Part shown: in pieces, positions 43,754-51,814 of the stretch
Layout: the number at the start of each line of letters is the position of its first letter
Position numbering within the stretch: the first letter of the stretch is position 1
DNA from: Nocardioides sp. IC4_145
GTDB taxonomy: Bacteria > Actinomycetota > Actinomycetes > Propionibacteriales > Nocardioidaceae
DNA: 64,000 bases
NCBI RefSeq assembly: GCF_011250565.1
Contig: NZ_JAANMS010000006.1
Coordinates: forward strand, 62,001-126,000
Direction: 5' to 3'
Notes under the pieces: generated by a model
Told to the model about the DNA's origin: nothing
The model's input: the letters and a program-made list of their open reading frames with translations, nothing else
The model's database searches: none
Translations under genes and position numbers: made by a program

Positions 43754-45478
43754 GTGAGCACCACCGACGACGCCTCTGCCCCCACGACCACCTTCGCGGA
43801 CCTGGGCCTCGACGACGCCGTGCTGCGCGCGCTGAAGGACGTCGGCTACGAGACGCCCTCGCCCATCCAGGCCGCCACCATCCCGCCGCTCCTCGAGGGC
43901 CGCGACGTGGTCGGCCTGGCGCAGACCGGCACCGGCAAGACCGCCGCGTTCGCGCTGCCGATCCTCAGCAAGCTCGACCTCAAGCAGAAGACGCCGCAGG
44001 CGCTCGTGCTCGCCCCGACCCGTGAGCTCGCGCTCCAGGTGTGCGAGGCGTTCGAGCGCTACGCCGCGCACCGCAAGGGCGTCCACGTCCTGCCGGTCTA
44101 CGGCGGCCAGGCGTACGGCGTGCAGCTCTCCGCTCTGCGTCGCGGTGTCCACGTCGTCGTCGGCACGCCGGGCCGGATCATGGACCACCTCGACAAGGGC
44201 ACGCTCGACCTCTCCGAGCTGCGGTTCCTCGTGCTCGACGAGGCCGACGAGATGCTCAACATGGGCTTCGCCGAGGACGTCGAGACGATCCTCGCGAGCA
44301 CGCCCGAGGACAAGAACGTCGCGCTGTTCTCCGCGACGATGCCCGCGCAGATCCGCCGGCTGTCGAAGTCCTACCTGCGCGACCCGCAGGAGATCACTGT
44401 CAAGGCGAGCACCACGACGGCCGCGAACATCACCCAGCGCTACCTGCTCGTCAGCTACCCGCAGAAGGTCGACGCGCTCACGCGCATCCTCGAGGTCGAG
44501 AACTTCGAGGGGATGATCGTCTTCGTCCGCACCAAGCACGAGACCGAGACGCTCGCCGAGAAGCTGCGCGCCCGCGGGTTCTCCGCCGCCGCGATCAACG
44601 GCGACGTCGCCCAGGCCGTGCGCGAGCGCACGGTCAACCAGCTGAAGTCGGGCAAGCTCGACATCCTCGTCGCCACCGACGTCGCCGCCCGCGGCCTCGA
44701 CGTCGAGCGGATCAGCCACGTCGTCAACTACGACATCCCGACCGACACCGAGTCCTACGTCCACCGCATCGGCCGCACCGGCCGCGCGGGCCGGACCGGC
44801 GACGCGATCTCGTTCGTCACCCCGCGCGAGCGCTACCTGCTCAAGCACATCGAGAAGGCGACCAAGCAGCCGCTCACCCAGATGCCGCTGCCGAACGTCG
44901 ACGACGTCAACGCCACGCGGCTCTCCCGCTTCGACGACGCGATCACCGCGGCGCTCGGGCAGGCCGACCGGATCGAGAAGTTCCGCGACATCATCGGGCA
45001 CTACGTCAAGGAGTACGACGTGCCCGAGGTCGACGTGGCCGCCGCGCTCGCGGTCGTGGCCCAGGGTGACACCCCGCTGCTGCTCGACCCGGCCGCCGAG
45101 GCGCGCCCGCAACGCCTCGACGACCGCCCGGACCGCAAGGACCGCGGCGACCGGCCCGAGCGCGGCGAGCGTCGCCCGCGCGGCCGCACCGACGTGCCGA
45201 TGGCGACGTACCGCATCAACGTCGGCAAGCGGCACAAGGTCGAGCCCCGCCAGATCGTCGGCGCCATCGCCAACGAGGGCGGCCTCCAGCGGGCCGACTT
45301 CGGGCACATCCAGATCCGTCCGGACTTCTCGCTCGTGGAGCTGCCGGCCGACCTGTCCCCGACCGTGCTGAAGAAGCTCGAGGACACCCGGATCTCCGGC
45401 AAGCTCATCGAGCTGCAGCCCGACCGCGGCCCCGGCCGCACCGACCGCCCCGACCGCAAGCCGCGCCACAAGGGCTGA
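43754..45478 (+). CDS. DEAD-box RNA helicase (DeaD/CsdA-like)
   Basis: A 574-residue RNA helicase. Motifs: Q-motif TPSPIQ, I AQTGTGKT, Ia PTRELA, GTPGR, II VLDEADEM, III SAT, V ATDVAARGLD, VI HRIGRTGRAG. A basic Arg/Asp linker leads to a C-terminal DbpA-type RNA-binding domain (TYRINVGKRHKVEPRQIVGAIANEGGL...ISGKLIEL). Unwinds structured RNA, often needed in cold and ribosome assembly. The GTG at 43754 is 7 nt after TACGGT and next to GGGGAGG. Confidence 0.94.
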   Translation: MSTTDDASAPTTTFADLGLDDAVLRALKDVGYETPSPIQAATIPPLLEGRDVVGLAQTGTGKTAAFALPILSKLDLKQKTPQALVLAPTRELALQVCEAFERYAAHRKGVHVLPVYGGQAYGVQLSALRRGVHVVVGTPGRIMDHLDKGTLDLSELRFLVLDEADEMLNMGFAEDVETILASTPEDKNVALFSATMPAQIRRLSKSYLRDPQEITVKASTTTAANITQRYLLVSYPQKVDALTRILEVENFEGMIVFVRTKHETETLAEKLRARGFSAAAINGDVAQAVRERTVNQLKSGKLDILVATDVAARGLDVERISHVVNYDIPTDTESYVHRIGRTGRAGRTGDAISFVTPRERYLLKHIEKATKQPLTQMPLPNVDDVNATRLSRFDDAITAALGQADRIEKFRDIIGHYVKEYDVPEVDVAAALAVVAQGDTPLLLDPAAEARPQRLDDRPDRKDRGDRPERGERRPRGRTDVPMATYRINVGKRHKVEPRQIVGAIANEGGLQRADFGHIQIRPDFSLVELPADLSPTVLKKLEDTRISGKLIELQPDRGPGRTDRPDRKPRHKG

Positions 45479-45546
45479 CGAGGACGCGCCCTCCCCGTCC
45501 GGTCCCTGCGGGACTGGTTGTCCACAGGTCCGCGCGGGGTGGCGGG

Positions 45547-45607
45547 GTAGTCCGTGACGTTCCGCAGGTGGGTCCGGCCCGATCCCCTGCCGAACGTCAC
45601 GGACTAC
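45547..45607. terminator. 16-bp inverted repeat between convergent helicase and reductase genes
   Basis: GTAGTCCGTGACGTTC (45547-45562) pairs exactly with 45592-45607; one mismatch further in, GCAGG pairs with CCTGC. The dyad lies midway between the two stops (45478 and 45651). A TTGTCCACA-type DnaA-box match (45518-45526) precedes it. Likely two-way terminator. Confidence 0.7.
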
Positions 45608-45650
45608 AGCGACGGCGGCCGGCGGGGATCGACCAGCCGGCGCGACCGGC

Positions 45651-46559
45651 TCAGAGCAGCGCCGCCACCATCGCGGAGGCGGCGACCTGGCCGGAGGCGG
45701 CGGCGATGAGCACCGACGCCATCGGCATGGGCAGCGCGGCGGTGTGCGCCATGTCGCCGGCGGCGTGGACGAACGGGCGGCTGGTGCGGCCCATGACGTC
45801 GACCTCGACGCAGCCCGACGGGAGCGTCGCGAGGCCGAGCTGCTTGGCGAACGGCGCGGCCTGGGTGCTCGTCGGCACGACGAAGACGCCGGCGTGCTCC
45901 TCGGTCGAGCCGTCCGCGAAGGTCACGGTCGCCCCGCCGGCGCTGCGGCAGAACCCGACGACCGGTTCGGGCCGCACCTCGACGCTCGCAGGCAGGTCTG
46001 CCTCGACGGGCGCGCCGTCGGCGAGGACGGTCAGCCGCGAGGCGACGGGGGCCATGATCCGGGTCAGGTGACCCGCCGCCGGCCCGCCGCCGAGCACGGC
46101 GACCGGGCGGCCGGCGTACTCGTGACCGTGGCAGAACGGGCAGTGCGCCGCCTCCCGCCCCCACAGGTCGGCCAGCCCCGGCTTGTCGGGCAGCGCGTCG
46201 CGCAGCCCGGTGGCGAGCACCAGCCCGCGGCTCCGGACCGCGCTGCCGTCGGCGAGGTGCACTGCGTGACCCGCTCCGTCGGGGCCGTCGGCGTGGATGC
46301 GCTCGACGGCGACGTCGCGCACGGTGACGGTGTCGTACGCCGCGAGCTCGGCGTGGACGGCCGCCCGCAGGTCGGCGGGCGGGGTGCCGTCGTGGCTGAG
46401 GAAGTTGTGCATGGCGTCGACCGTCGCGTTGCGGTAGCTGCCGCTGTCGAGCAGCAGCACCGACCGGTGCACGCGGCCGAGGGTGAGGGCGGCCTGGAGG
46501 CCGGCGGGTCCGCCGCCGACGACGACCGCGTCGTAGAGGTGCTCGAGTGACTTGTCCAT
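45651..46559 (-). CDS. Thioredoxin-reductase-like FAD/NAD(P)H oxidoreductase
   Basis: A 302-residue two-dinucleotide-domain flavoprotein. FAD site YDAVVVGGGPAGLQAALTLGR; redox pair C140PFC143 in AHCPFCHGHEYAG; NAD(P)H site AVLGGGPAAGHLTRI; C-terminal FVHAAGDMAHTAALPMPMA. Likely reduces a thioredoxin-like protein or other disulfide. Transcription starts at the ATG from a MerR-type promoter (19-bp spacer) overlapping the operator shared with the divergent merR-family gene. Confidence 0.88.
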   Translation of the reverse strand: MDKSLEHLYDAVVVGGGPAGLQAALTLGRVHRSVLLLDSGSYRNATVDAMHNFLSHDGTPPADLRAAVHAELAAYDTVTVRDVAVERIHADGPDGAGHAVHLADGSAVRSRGLVLATGLRDALPDKPGLADLWGREAAHCPFCHGHEYAGRPVAVLGGGPAAGHLTRIMAPVASRLTVLADGAPVEADLPASVEVRPEPVVGFCRSAGGATVTFADGSTEEHAGVFVVPTSTQAAPFAKQLGLATLPSGCVEVDVMGRTSRPFVHAAGDMAHTAALPMPMASVLIAAASGQVAASAMVAALL

Positions 46560-46566
46560 GGCCAGG

Positions 46567-46597
46567 AGTCTGTGAGTTCATGTCGACATGAAGTCAA
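46567..46597 (-). promoter_or_regulatory. MerR-type promoter with 16-bp palindromic operator
   Basis: On the minus strand TTGACT (46597-46592) and CAGACT (46572-46567) are separated by 19 bp, the long spacer that MerR activators need to untwist. TTCATGTCGACATGAA (46577-46592) is a perfect palindrome within that spacer. CAGACT is followed by 7 nt and the reductase ATG, so the transcript would be leaderless. The palindrome also contains the merR-like ATG (46588). Confidence 0.8.
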
Positions 46598-47040
46598 GTG
46601 ATCGCGTGCAGCCCTTCTCCGTCGGCGACCTGGCGGGCCGGTTCGGGCTGGCGACCCACGTGCTGCGGCACTGGGAGGACGTGGGGCTGCTGACCCCGGC
46701 CCGGGACTCCGCGGGGCGCCGTCGGTACGGCCAGGACGAGGTCGTGCGGGTGGCGGTGATCCTCCGCAGCAAGGCCGCCGGCATGAGCCTCGAGCAGATC
46801 GCGGTGATGCTCGACGCCGAGGCGGCCGACCGCCACGAGGTGCTGCAGGCACACCTCGACGACCTCGACCGGCGGATGCGCGAGATGGAGCGGTCGCGGG
46901 AGATGACTGAGCACGCGCTGCGGTGCGGGGCGCACGACATCGCGACCTGCCCGCGGTTCAAGGCGGCCGTGACCGACCTGCTCGAGGGCCGGCTCGAGGC
47001 GTTCCCCACCGGCCAGCAGATCCACGCGATGCTCGGCTGA
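46588..47040 (+). CDS. MerR-family transcriptional regulator
   Basis: A 150-residue MerR protein: FSVGDLAGRFGLATHVLRHWEDVGLLTPARDSAGRRRYGQDEVVRVAVI is the winged helix, followed by a coiled dimerisation helix (EVLQAHLDDLDRRMREMERSREMTEHAL) and a C-terminal RCGAHDIATCPRF with two Cys that could sense thiol stress or metal. Its start lies inside its own operator palindrome, indicating autoregulation. It most likely activates the divergent reductase gene. Confidence 0.9.
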   Translation: MKSSDRVQPFSVGDLAGRFGLATHVLRHWEDVGLLTPARDSAGRRRYGQDEVVRVAVILRSKAAGMSLEQIAVMLDAEAADRHEVLQAHLDDLDRRMREMERSREMTEHALRCGAHDIATCPRFKAAVTDLLEGRLEAFPTGQQIHAMLG

Positions 47041-47076
47041 GGGCGGCTGTCGCCACCGCCTGGTAGAAGGGTCCGC

Positions 47077-48984
47077 ATGCGACCTCTCGGGCACCTCGCC
47101 GTCGCGGCCGTCCTCCTCGTCGGAGCGGCGGCGGCCGGCTGCAGCGCGGACGGCGACGACGGTCCGGAGCCCGACGAGGCCGCGGCGACGCTCGCCGGCG
47201 CGCTGGCGACCGGCGACCTGGCGGACGTGGCGTTCGCCGACGGCGCGCCGGAGGAGCCGCAGGCGGCGTACGACGAGGTCGTCGCGGGCCTCGGCGTCGG
47301 CGATGACCTCCGACCCACCGTCGAGGTCGGCGACGTGCGCGAGGGCGAGGACGGGTCGGCGACCGCGATGCTCACCTGGACCTGGCCGCTCCTCGACGGC
47401 GCAGAGGCATGGACCTACGAGTCCGAGGCCGCCCTGGTGGAGGCGGAGGAGGACTGGCGGGTCGCCTGGGAACGCTCGCTGGTCGAGCCGAGCCTGGCCG
47501 AGGACGAGGTGCTGGACCGCACGACGATCGCGGCGGCCCGCGGCGACATCACCGGCACCGGCGGCACCCCGCTGGTCACCGCCCGCCCGGTCGTGGCCAT
47601 GGGCGTGGACCGGGCGCGGGCGAGCCGGCGCGAGGCCGTGGCCGACGCGCGCGGGCTGGCGCGGCTGGCCGGCCTCGACGTGGAGGGGTACGCCGCGCGG
47701 GTGCGGCAGGCGGGCGACAAGGCGTTCGTCGAGGCGATCACCTACCGCCGTGGCGAGATCCCACCGGCCGTGGCGCAGGGCATCGGCGCGCTCGACAGCG
47801 TCATCAGCATCCCGGGCGAGCGGCCGCTCGCGCCGACGCGCGAGTTCGCGGCGCCGATCCTGGGCACGGTCGGCGAGGTGACCGCGGAGATGGTCGCCGA
47901 GGACCCGTCCCTGCGACCGGGCGACCGGGCGGGTCTCTCCGGGCTGCAGGCCCGCTACGAGGACCAGCTCCGCGGCACGCCGGGTGTCGTGGTGGACGCG
48001 CTGGGCCCGGGCGGGGAGGAGCGCGAGCTGTTCCGCCTCGACGCGACCGCCGGCGACGAGCTCGCGCTCACCCTCGACGCCGACCTGCAGCAGGCCGCCG
48101 AACGCGTGCTGGCCGACGTCGGCCCGGGAAGTGCCCTGGTCGCGGTGCGGCCCAGCGACGGCGCCCTGCTTGCCGCGGCGAACGGACCGGGCACCGACGG
48201 CTACAACATCGCGACCTACGGCCAGCTCGCGCCGGGCTCGACGTTCAAGACCGTCACCAGCCTGGCGCTGCTGCGCGCCGGCCTCGACCCCACGAGCGCC
48301 GTGCCGTGCACGCCGACGCTGACCGTCGACGGCCGGTCGTTCACCAACTACTCCGACTACCCCGCCGCCGCGCTCGGCCGGATCCCGCTGCGGACCGCGG
48401 TGGCGAACAGCTGCAACACCGCCTTCATCTCCCAGCGCGACCGGCTCGAGCGCACCGGCGCCGACGACCTGGCTGCGGCGGCCGCGTCCCTCGGCCTCGG
48501 GGTCGACCACGACCTCGGGTTCCCGGCGTACTTCGGCAGCGTCGAGCCGCCCTCCTCCGAGACCCAGGCTGCCGCGGACCTCATCGGGCAGGGCGCCGTG
48601 CTGGCCTCGCCGATGGCGGTGGCGACGGTCATGGCCAGCGTGCAGGCCGGGGAGACGGTCGTGCCGCGGCTGCTCGAGCAGGTCGAGGTGGCGGTGCCCG
48701 AGGGCGTCGAGCCGGTGCGCAGGCGGGAGGTGGCCGCCCTGCGGACGATGCTGCGCGCGGTGGTGACCGAGGGCAGCGGGTCGGCCCTCGCCGACGTGCC
48801 GGGCCCGCCGGTGATCGCGAAGACCGGGACCGCGGAGTTCGAGGACGACGGCCGGATCGACACCCACGCCTGGATGGCCGCGGCCCAGGGCGACCTCGCG
48901 GTGGCGGTCTTCGTCGAGCGCGGCGCGTCGGGCTCGCGGACGGCCGGACCGCTGCTCGAGGCGTTCCTGCGAGCGGCCCGGTGA
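47077..48984 (+). CDS. Lipoprotein-type class B penicillin-binding protein (transpeptidase)
   Basis: A 635-residue PBP with lipobox AAGC instead of a membrane anchor. N-terminal NTF2/MecA-like domain, PBP dimer region (ARASRREAVADARGLARL), then transpeptidase domain with STFK (Ser388, Lys391), SCN, and KTGT (Lys582). It resembles the mycobacterial lipoprotein PBP (Rv2864c, PBP-lipo). Cross-links peptidoglycan at the outer membrane face and may tolerate some beta-lactams. Followed by a 17-bp hairpin. Confidence 0.88.
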   Translation: MRPLGHLAVAAVLLVGAAAAGCSADGDDGPEPDEAAATLAGALATGDLADVAFADGAPEEPQAAYDEVVAGLGVGDDLRPTVEVGDVREGEDGSATAMLTWTWPLLDGAEAWTYESEAALVEAEEDWRVAWERSLVEPSLAEDEVLDRTTIAAARGDITGTGGTPLVTARPVVAMGVDRARASRREAVADARGLARLAGLDVEGYAARVRQAGDKAFVEAITYRRGEIPPAVAQGIGALDSVISIPGERPLAPTREFAAPILGTVGEVTAEMVAEDPSLRPGDRAGLSGLQARYEDQLRGTPGVVVDALGPGGEERELFRLDATAGDELALTLDADLQQAAERVLADVGPGSALVAVRPSDGALLAAANGPGTDGYNIATYGQLAPGSTFKTVTSLALLRAGLDPTSAVPCTPTLTVDGRSFTNYSDYPAAALGRIPLRTAVANSCNTAFISQRDRLERTGADDLAAAAASLGLGVDHDLGFPAYFGSVEPPSSETQAAADLIGQGAVLASPMAVATVMASVQAGETVVPRLLEQVEVAVPEGVEPVRRREVAALRTMLRAVVTEGSGSALADVPGPPVIAKTGTAEFEDDGRIDTHAWMAAAQGDLAVAVFVERGASGSRTAGPLLEAFLRAAR

Positions 48985-48997
48985 GGGAGTCGCAGCG

Positions 48998-49034
48998 GGT
49001 CTCGAGACGGTTCCGGGCGGAACCTCCTCAACCA
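48998..49034. repeat. Short dispersed repeat (GGTCTCGAGAC...CTCAACCA)
   Basis: GGTCTCGAGAC, the hairpin GGTTCC-GGGC-GGAACC (49009-49024), and CTCAACCA. Read on the other strand it has the TGGTTGAG...GTCTCGAGACC layout of the element at 30841. It lies directly after the PBP gene. Confidence 0.5.
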
Positions 49035-49048
49035 GCCGGGACGTGAGA

Positions 49049-49092
49049 ACGGCCCGCCGGCCCGGGGGTTGAGGACCGGGTCGGCGGGCCGT
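49049..49092. terminator. Hairpin terminator after the lipoprotein PBP gene
   Basis: A 17-bp stem (49049-49065 with 49076-49092, one non-Watson-Crick pair) begins ACGGCCCGCCG and encloses a 10-nt loop, 64 nt after the PBP stop. Confidence 0.8.
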
Positions 49093-49136
49093 GCGGCCCG
49101 GCCGCGACGTGGGGGACAGCGCGGTCGGACAAGGGA

Positions 49137-49216
49137 GAACCCCTCGCCGCATGGGGTCGGCAAGGGGTTCAGTGCCGCCTTCTAGGTGCTCCCTCCGAAG
49201 TCGACATGCACAGCAT
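49137..49216 (-). ncRNA. Candidate small RNA or leader peptide unit
   Basis: On the minus strand CTGACA, 17 bp, AATGCT form a promoter-like pair ahead of a tiny frame (ATG at 49216 or 49207; 15 or 12 residues, ending GAPRRRH) that stops exactly at a strong hairpin: GAACCCCT/AGGGGTTC plus GCCG/CGGC at 49137-49170. The stretch between the PBP terminator and the aldehyde dehydrogenase holds no other gene I can support. Confidence 0.3.
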
Positions 49217-49279
49217 TCCACGCAGGTCCTGGGGTGTCAGCGATTTCGTCGAGAACGCCGAGGTGACAGGCTTCACGCC

Positions 49280-50746
49280 ATGACCGGACCAGACCGCCTG
49301 CCCCTGCTCGACGACGCCCAGCGCGACCTGTTCGTGGGGGGCCGGTGGCGACCGGCGGAGGCCGGCGCCCGGTTCGAGGTGCTCGACCCGGCCGACGGCT
49401 CGGTGCTCACCGACGTGGCCGACGGCTCGGTCGCCGACGCCCGGTCGGCCCTCGACGCGGCCGTCGCCGCGCAGGCCGACTGGGCCCGGACGGCGCCCCG
49501 GGAGCGCGGCGAGATCCTGCGGCGCGCCTTCGAGCTGGTCGCGCAGCGCGCCGACGACTTCGCGCTGCTGATGAGCCTGGAGATGGGCAAGCCGGTGTCG
49601 GAGGCGAAGGGGGAGGTGACGTACGGCAACGAGTTCTTCCGCTGGTTCTCCGAGGAGGCGGTGCGCATCCACGGCCGCTACATGCCGAACCCCGCCGGTG
49701 GGAGCCGGCTGCTGACCCTGAAGAAGCCGGTCGGGCCGTGCCTGTTCGTGACCCCGTGGAACTTCCCGCTCGCCATGGGCACCCGCAAGATCGGCCCGGC
49801 CATCGCCGCCGGCTGCACGATGGTGGTCAAGCCGGCCGCGCAGACCCCGCTGACGATGCTGGCCCTGGCGGCGGTGCTCGCCGAGGCCGGGTTGCCCGAC
49901 GGCGTGCTCAACGTCGTGCCGTCCACGCACGCCGCCGAGATCAGCGAGGCGCTCCAGGCCGACGACCGGCTGCGGAAGGTGTCGTTCACCGGCTCGACCG
50001 CCGTCGGCCGGGTGATGGTCCGCCAGTCCGCCGAGCGGCTCCAGCGGGTCAGCATGGAGCTCGGCGGCAACGCGCCGTTCCTCGTCTTCGCCGACGCCGA
50101 CCTCGACGCCGCGGTCGACGGCGCGATGGTCGCCAAGATGCGCAACATGGGCGAGGCCTGCACCGCCGCGAACCGGTTCCTCGTGCACGCCGACGTCGCC
50201 GAGGAGTTCGGCCGCCGGCTCGGCGAGCGGATGGGCGCGCTGCGCCTGGGTCGCGGCCAGGACGAGGGCACCGACGTCGGCCCGCTCATCGACGAGAAGG
50301 CCGTGGCGTCGGTGACCGAGCTGGTCGGCGGCGCCGTCCAGGACGGCGCGCGCGTGGTCGTCGGCGGCGAGCCCCACGAGGGGCCGGGCTACTTCTACCC
50401 GCCGACCGTGCTGCTCGACGTGCCCCAGGGATCCGCCATCAACGCCGAGGAGATCTTCGGCCCGGTCGCGCCGATCACGACGTTCGAGACCGAGGAGGAG
50501 GCGGTGGCGAAGGCCAACGACACCGAGTACGGCCTGGCCTCCTACGTCTACACCCGCGACCTGGCCCGCACCATCCGGCTGGCGGAGTCGCTGGAGTTCG
50601 GCATGGTCGGCGTCAACACCGGCCTGATCTCCAACCCCGCCGCGCCGTTCGGCGGCGTCAAGGCCAGCGGCTTCGGCCGCGAGGGCGGCTTCGAGGGCAT
50701 CGAGGAGTACCTCGAGACGACCTACGTCGCCCTCCCCGCCGGCTGA
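49280..50746 (+). CDS. NAD(P)-dependent aldehyde dehydrogenase (succinate-semialdehyde-type)
   Basis: A 488-residue ALDH. VTPWNFPLAMGTRKIGPAIAAGCTMVVKPA, FTGSTAVGR, the general base in MELGGNAPF and the nucleophile Cys294 in MGEACTAANRF; EEIFGPVAPI and PFGGVKASGFGREGG at the C-terminus. The motif GEACTAANR is typical of succinate semialdehyde dehydrogenases (GabD). It likely produces succinate, though other semialdehydes are possible. ATG at 49280 chosen because family members begin there. Confidence 0.9.
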   Translation: MTGPDRLPLLDDAQRDLFVGGRWRPAEAGARFEVLDPADGSVLTDVADGSVADARSALDAAVAAQADWARTAPRERGEILRRAFELVAQRADDFALLMSLEMGKPVSEAKGEVTYGNEFFRWFSEEAVRIHGRYMPNPAGGSRLLTLKKPVGPCLFVTPWNFPLAMGTRKIGPAIAAGCTMVVKPAAQTPLTMLALAAVLAEAGLPDGVLNVVPSTHAAEISEALQADDRLRKVSFTGSTAVGRVMVRQSAERLQRVSMELGGNAPFLVFADADLDAAVDGAMVAKMRNMGEACTAANRFLVHADVAEEFGRRLGERMGALRLGRGQDEGTDVGPLIDEKAVASVTELVGGAVQDGARVVVGGEPHEGPGYFYPPTVLLDVPQGSAINAEEIFGPVAPITTFETEEEAVAKANDTEYGLASYVYTRDLARTIRLAESLEFGMVGVNTGLISNPAAPFGGVKASGFGREGGFEGIEEYLETTYVALPAG

Positions 50747-50761
50747 GGCGGCCCGGGACCT

Positions 50762-51700
50762 TCAGGGCAGCGCGGCGAGCCAGCGGTCCCAGCCGCGGGC
50801 GAGGGGGTCGCGGCCCTGGACCGGCGGGTGGTCGTTGGTCCACCAGGCGAAGACGTCGGCGACCGGCCCCGCCTGGCGCAGCCGGACCGTCACCGACAGG
50901 TCCAGCGCGGGCGCGACGGCGGCGCGGGCCGCGAGCGCCAGCGGCCGGAGCAGCGGGGCGTACCGGTCGGGCACCAGGTCGCTCGGCAGGACCGGGCCGC
51001 CCGGCAGGTCGACGGTGACGTCGAGCAGCACGTCGTCGTGGACGGCCAGCTCCCAGCGCGCAGCCGGCACGCGGAGCGACGGCGAGACGAGCGAGCGCTG
51101 CACGCGGCGCAGCAGCTCCAGGTCCAGCGGCCCCACCTTGCGGTCGAACGTCGCAGCGTGCGGGACCGCGCTGAACCGCCACGTCGTGGCGCGGTCGCCG
51201 TACGTCGTCCGGCCGGCCTCCTGCGCGTCGTGCAGCAGCCCGCCGCCGGCGTCGACGGCCACCGTCGTCCGGGACGTCTCGACCCGCCACGTGACGGCGC
51301 CGAGCACGGCGTCGGCGACGCGGCGGTGGTCGGCCAGGACGCGCCGTACGCCGGAGCGGAGCGTCTCGTCGGCGAGGAGCACGTCGGCGCGGTCGCGGGC
51401 GTCGCGCAGCTCGAGCCGGTAGGACGACCACCCCTGCGCCGCCGCCGCGCGGGCCACGCCGCGGACGACCGTCACGGCGCGGGCCGCGCTGGTGCCGGGC
51501 TCGAGGACCACCGCCACGACGGCGCCCCGGTCGCGGGAGGGGCCGCTCACCTCGACCTCGGTGACCGGGTCGAGCCGGCCGACCTGGGCCCGGACGTCTT
51601 GCGCCTCGTCCACGGCCGGCTCCGCGCACGCGCCGAGGACGGCGACGCCCATCGCCAGCAGGGCAGCGCACGCCGCCGGCCGTCCCCCCCAGGTCGCCAT
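50762..51700 (-). CDS. Lipoprotein, unknown function
   Basis: A 312-residue lipoprotein (lipobox LGAC). After VSGPSRDRGAVVAVVLEPGTSAARAVTVV, a regular series of alpha/beta segments is visible with LDLSVTVRLRQ and a C-terminal VADVFAWWTNDHPPVQGRDPLARGWDRWLAAL. It converges closely with the aldehyde dehydrogenase gene (15 nt). I do not recognise the family. Confidence 0.72.
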   Translation of the reverse strand: MATWGGRPAACAALLAMGVAVLGACAEPAVDEAQDVRAQVGRLDPVTEVEVSGPSRDRGAVVAVVLEPGTSAARAVTVVRGVARAAAAQGWSSYRLELRDARDRADVLLADETLRSGVRRVLADHRRVADAVLGAVTWRVETSRTTVAVDAGGGLLHDAQEAGRTTYGDRATTWRFSAVPHAATFDRKVGPLDLELLRRVQRSLVSPSLRVPAARWELAVHDDVLLDVTVDLPGGPVLPSDLVPDRYAPLLRPLALAARAAVAPALDLSVTVRLRQAGPVADVFAWWTNDHPPVQGRDPLARGWDRWLAALP

Positions 51701-51814
51701 CCCGCCATCGTGAGGCGTGGCGGGGCGGGCGTCCCGCCTTCGTCGAGATGCAGGGGTGTTCCTTGAGGTTCGCCGGGCGGGCGGGCGAGGGCCGTGCGGT
51801 GCCAGGATGCGGGG

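Noticed and set aside
49081-49170. 6C-type small RNA
   Set aside because: The loops have four and five C in a row, fewer than the six expected, and flanking consensus is not evident.
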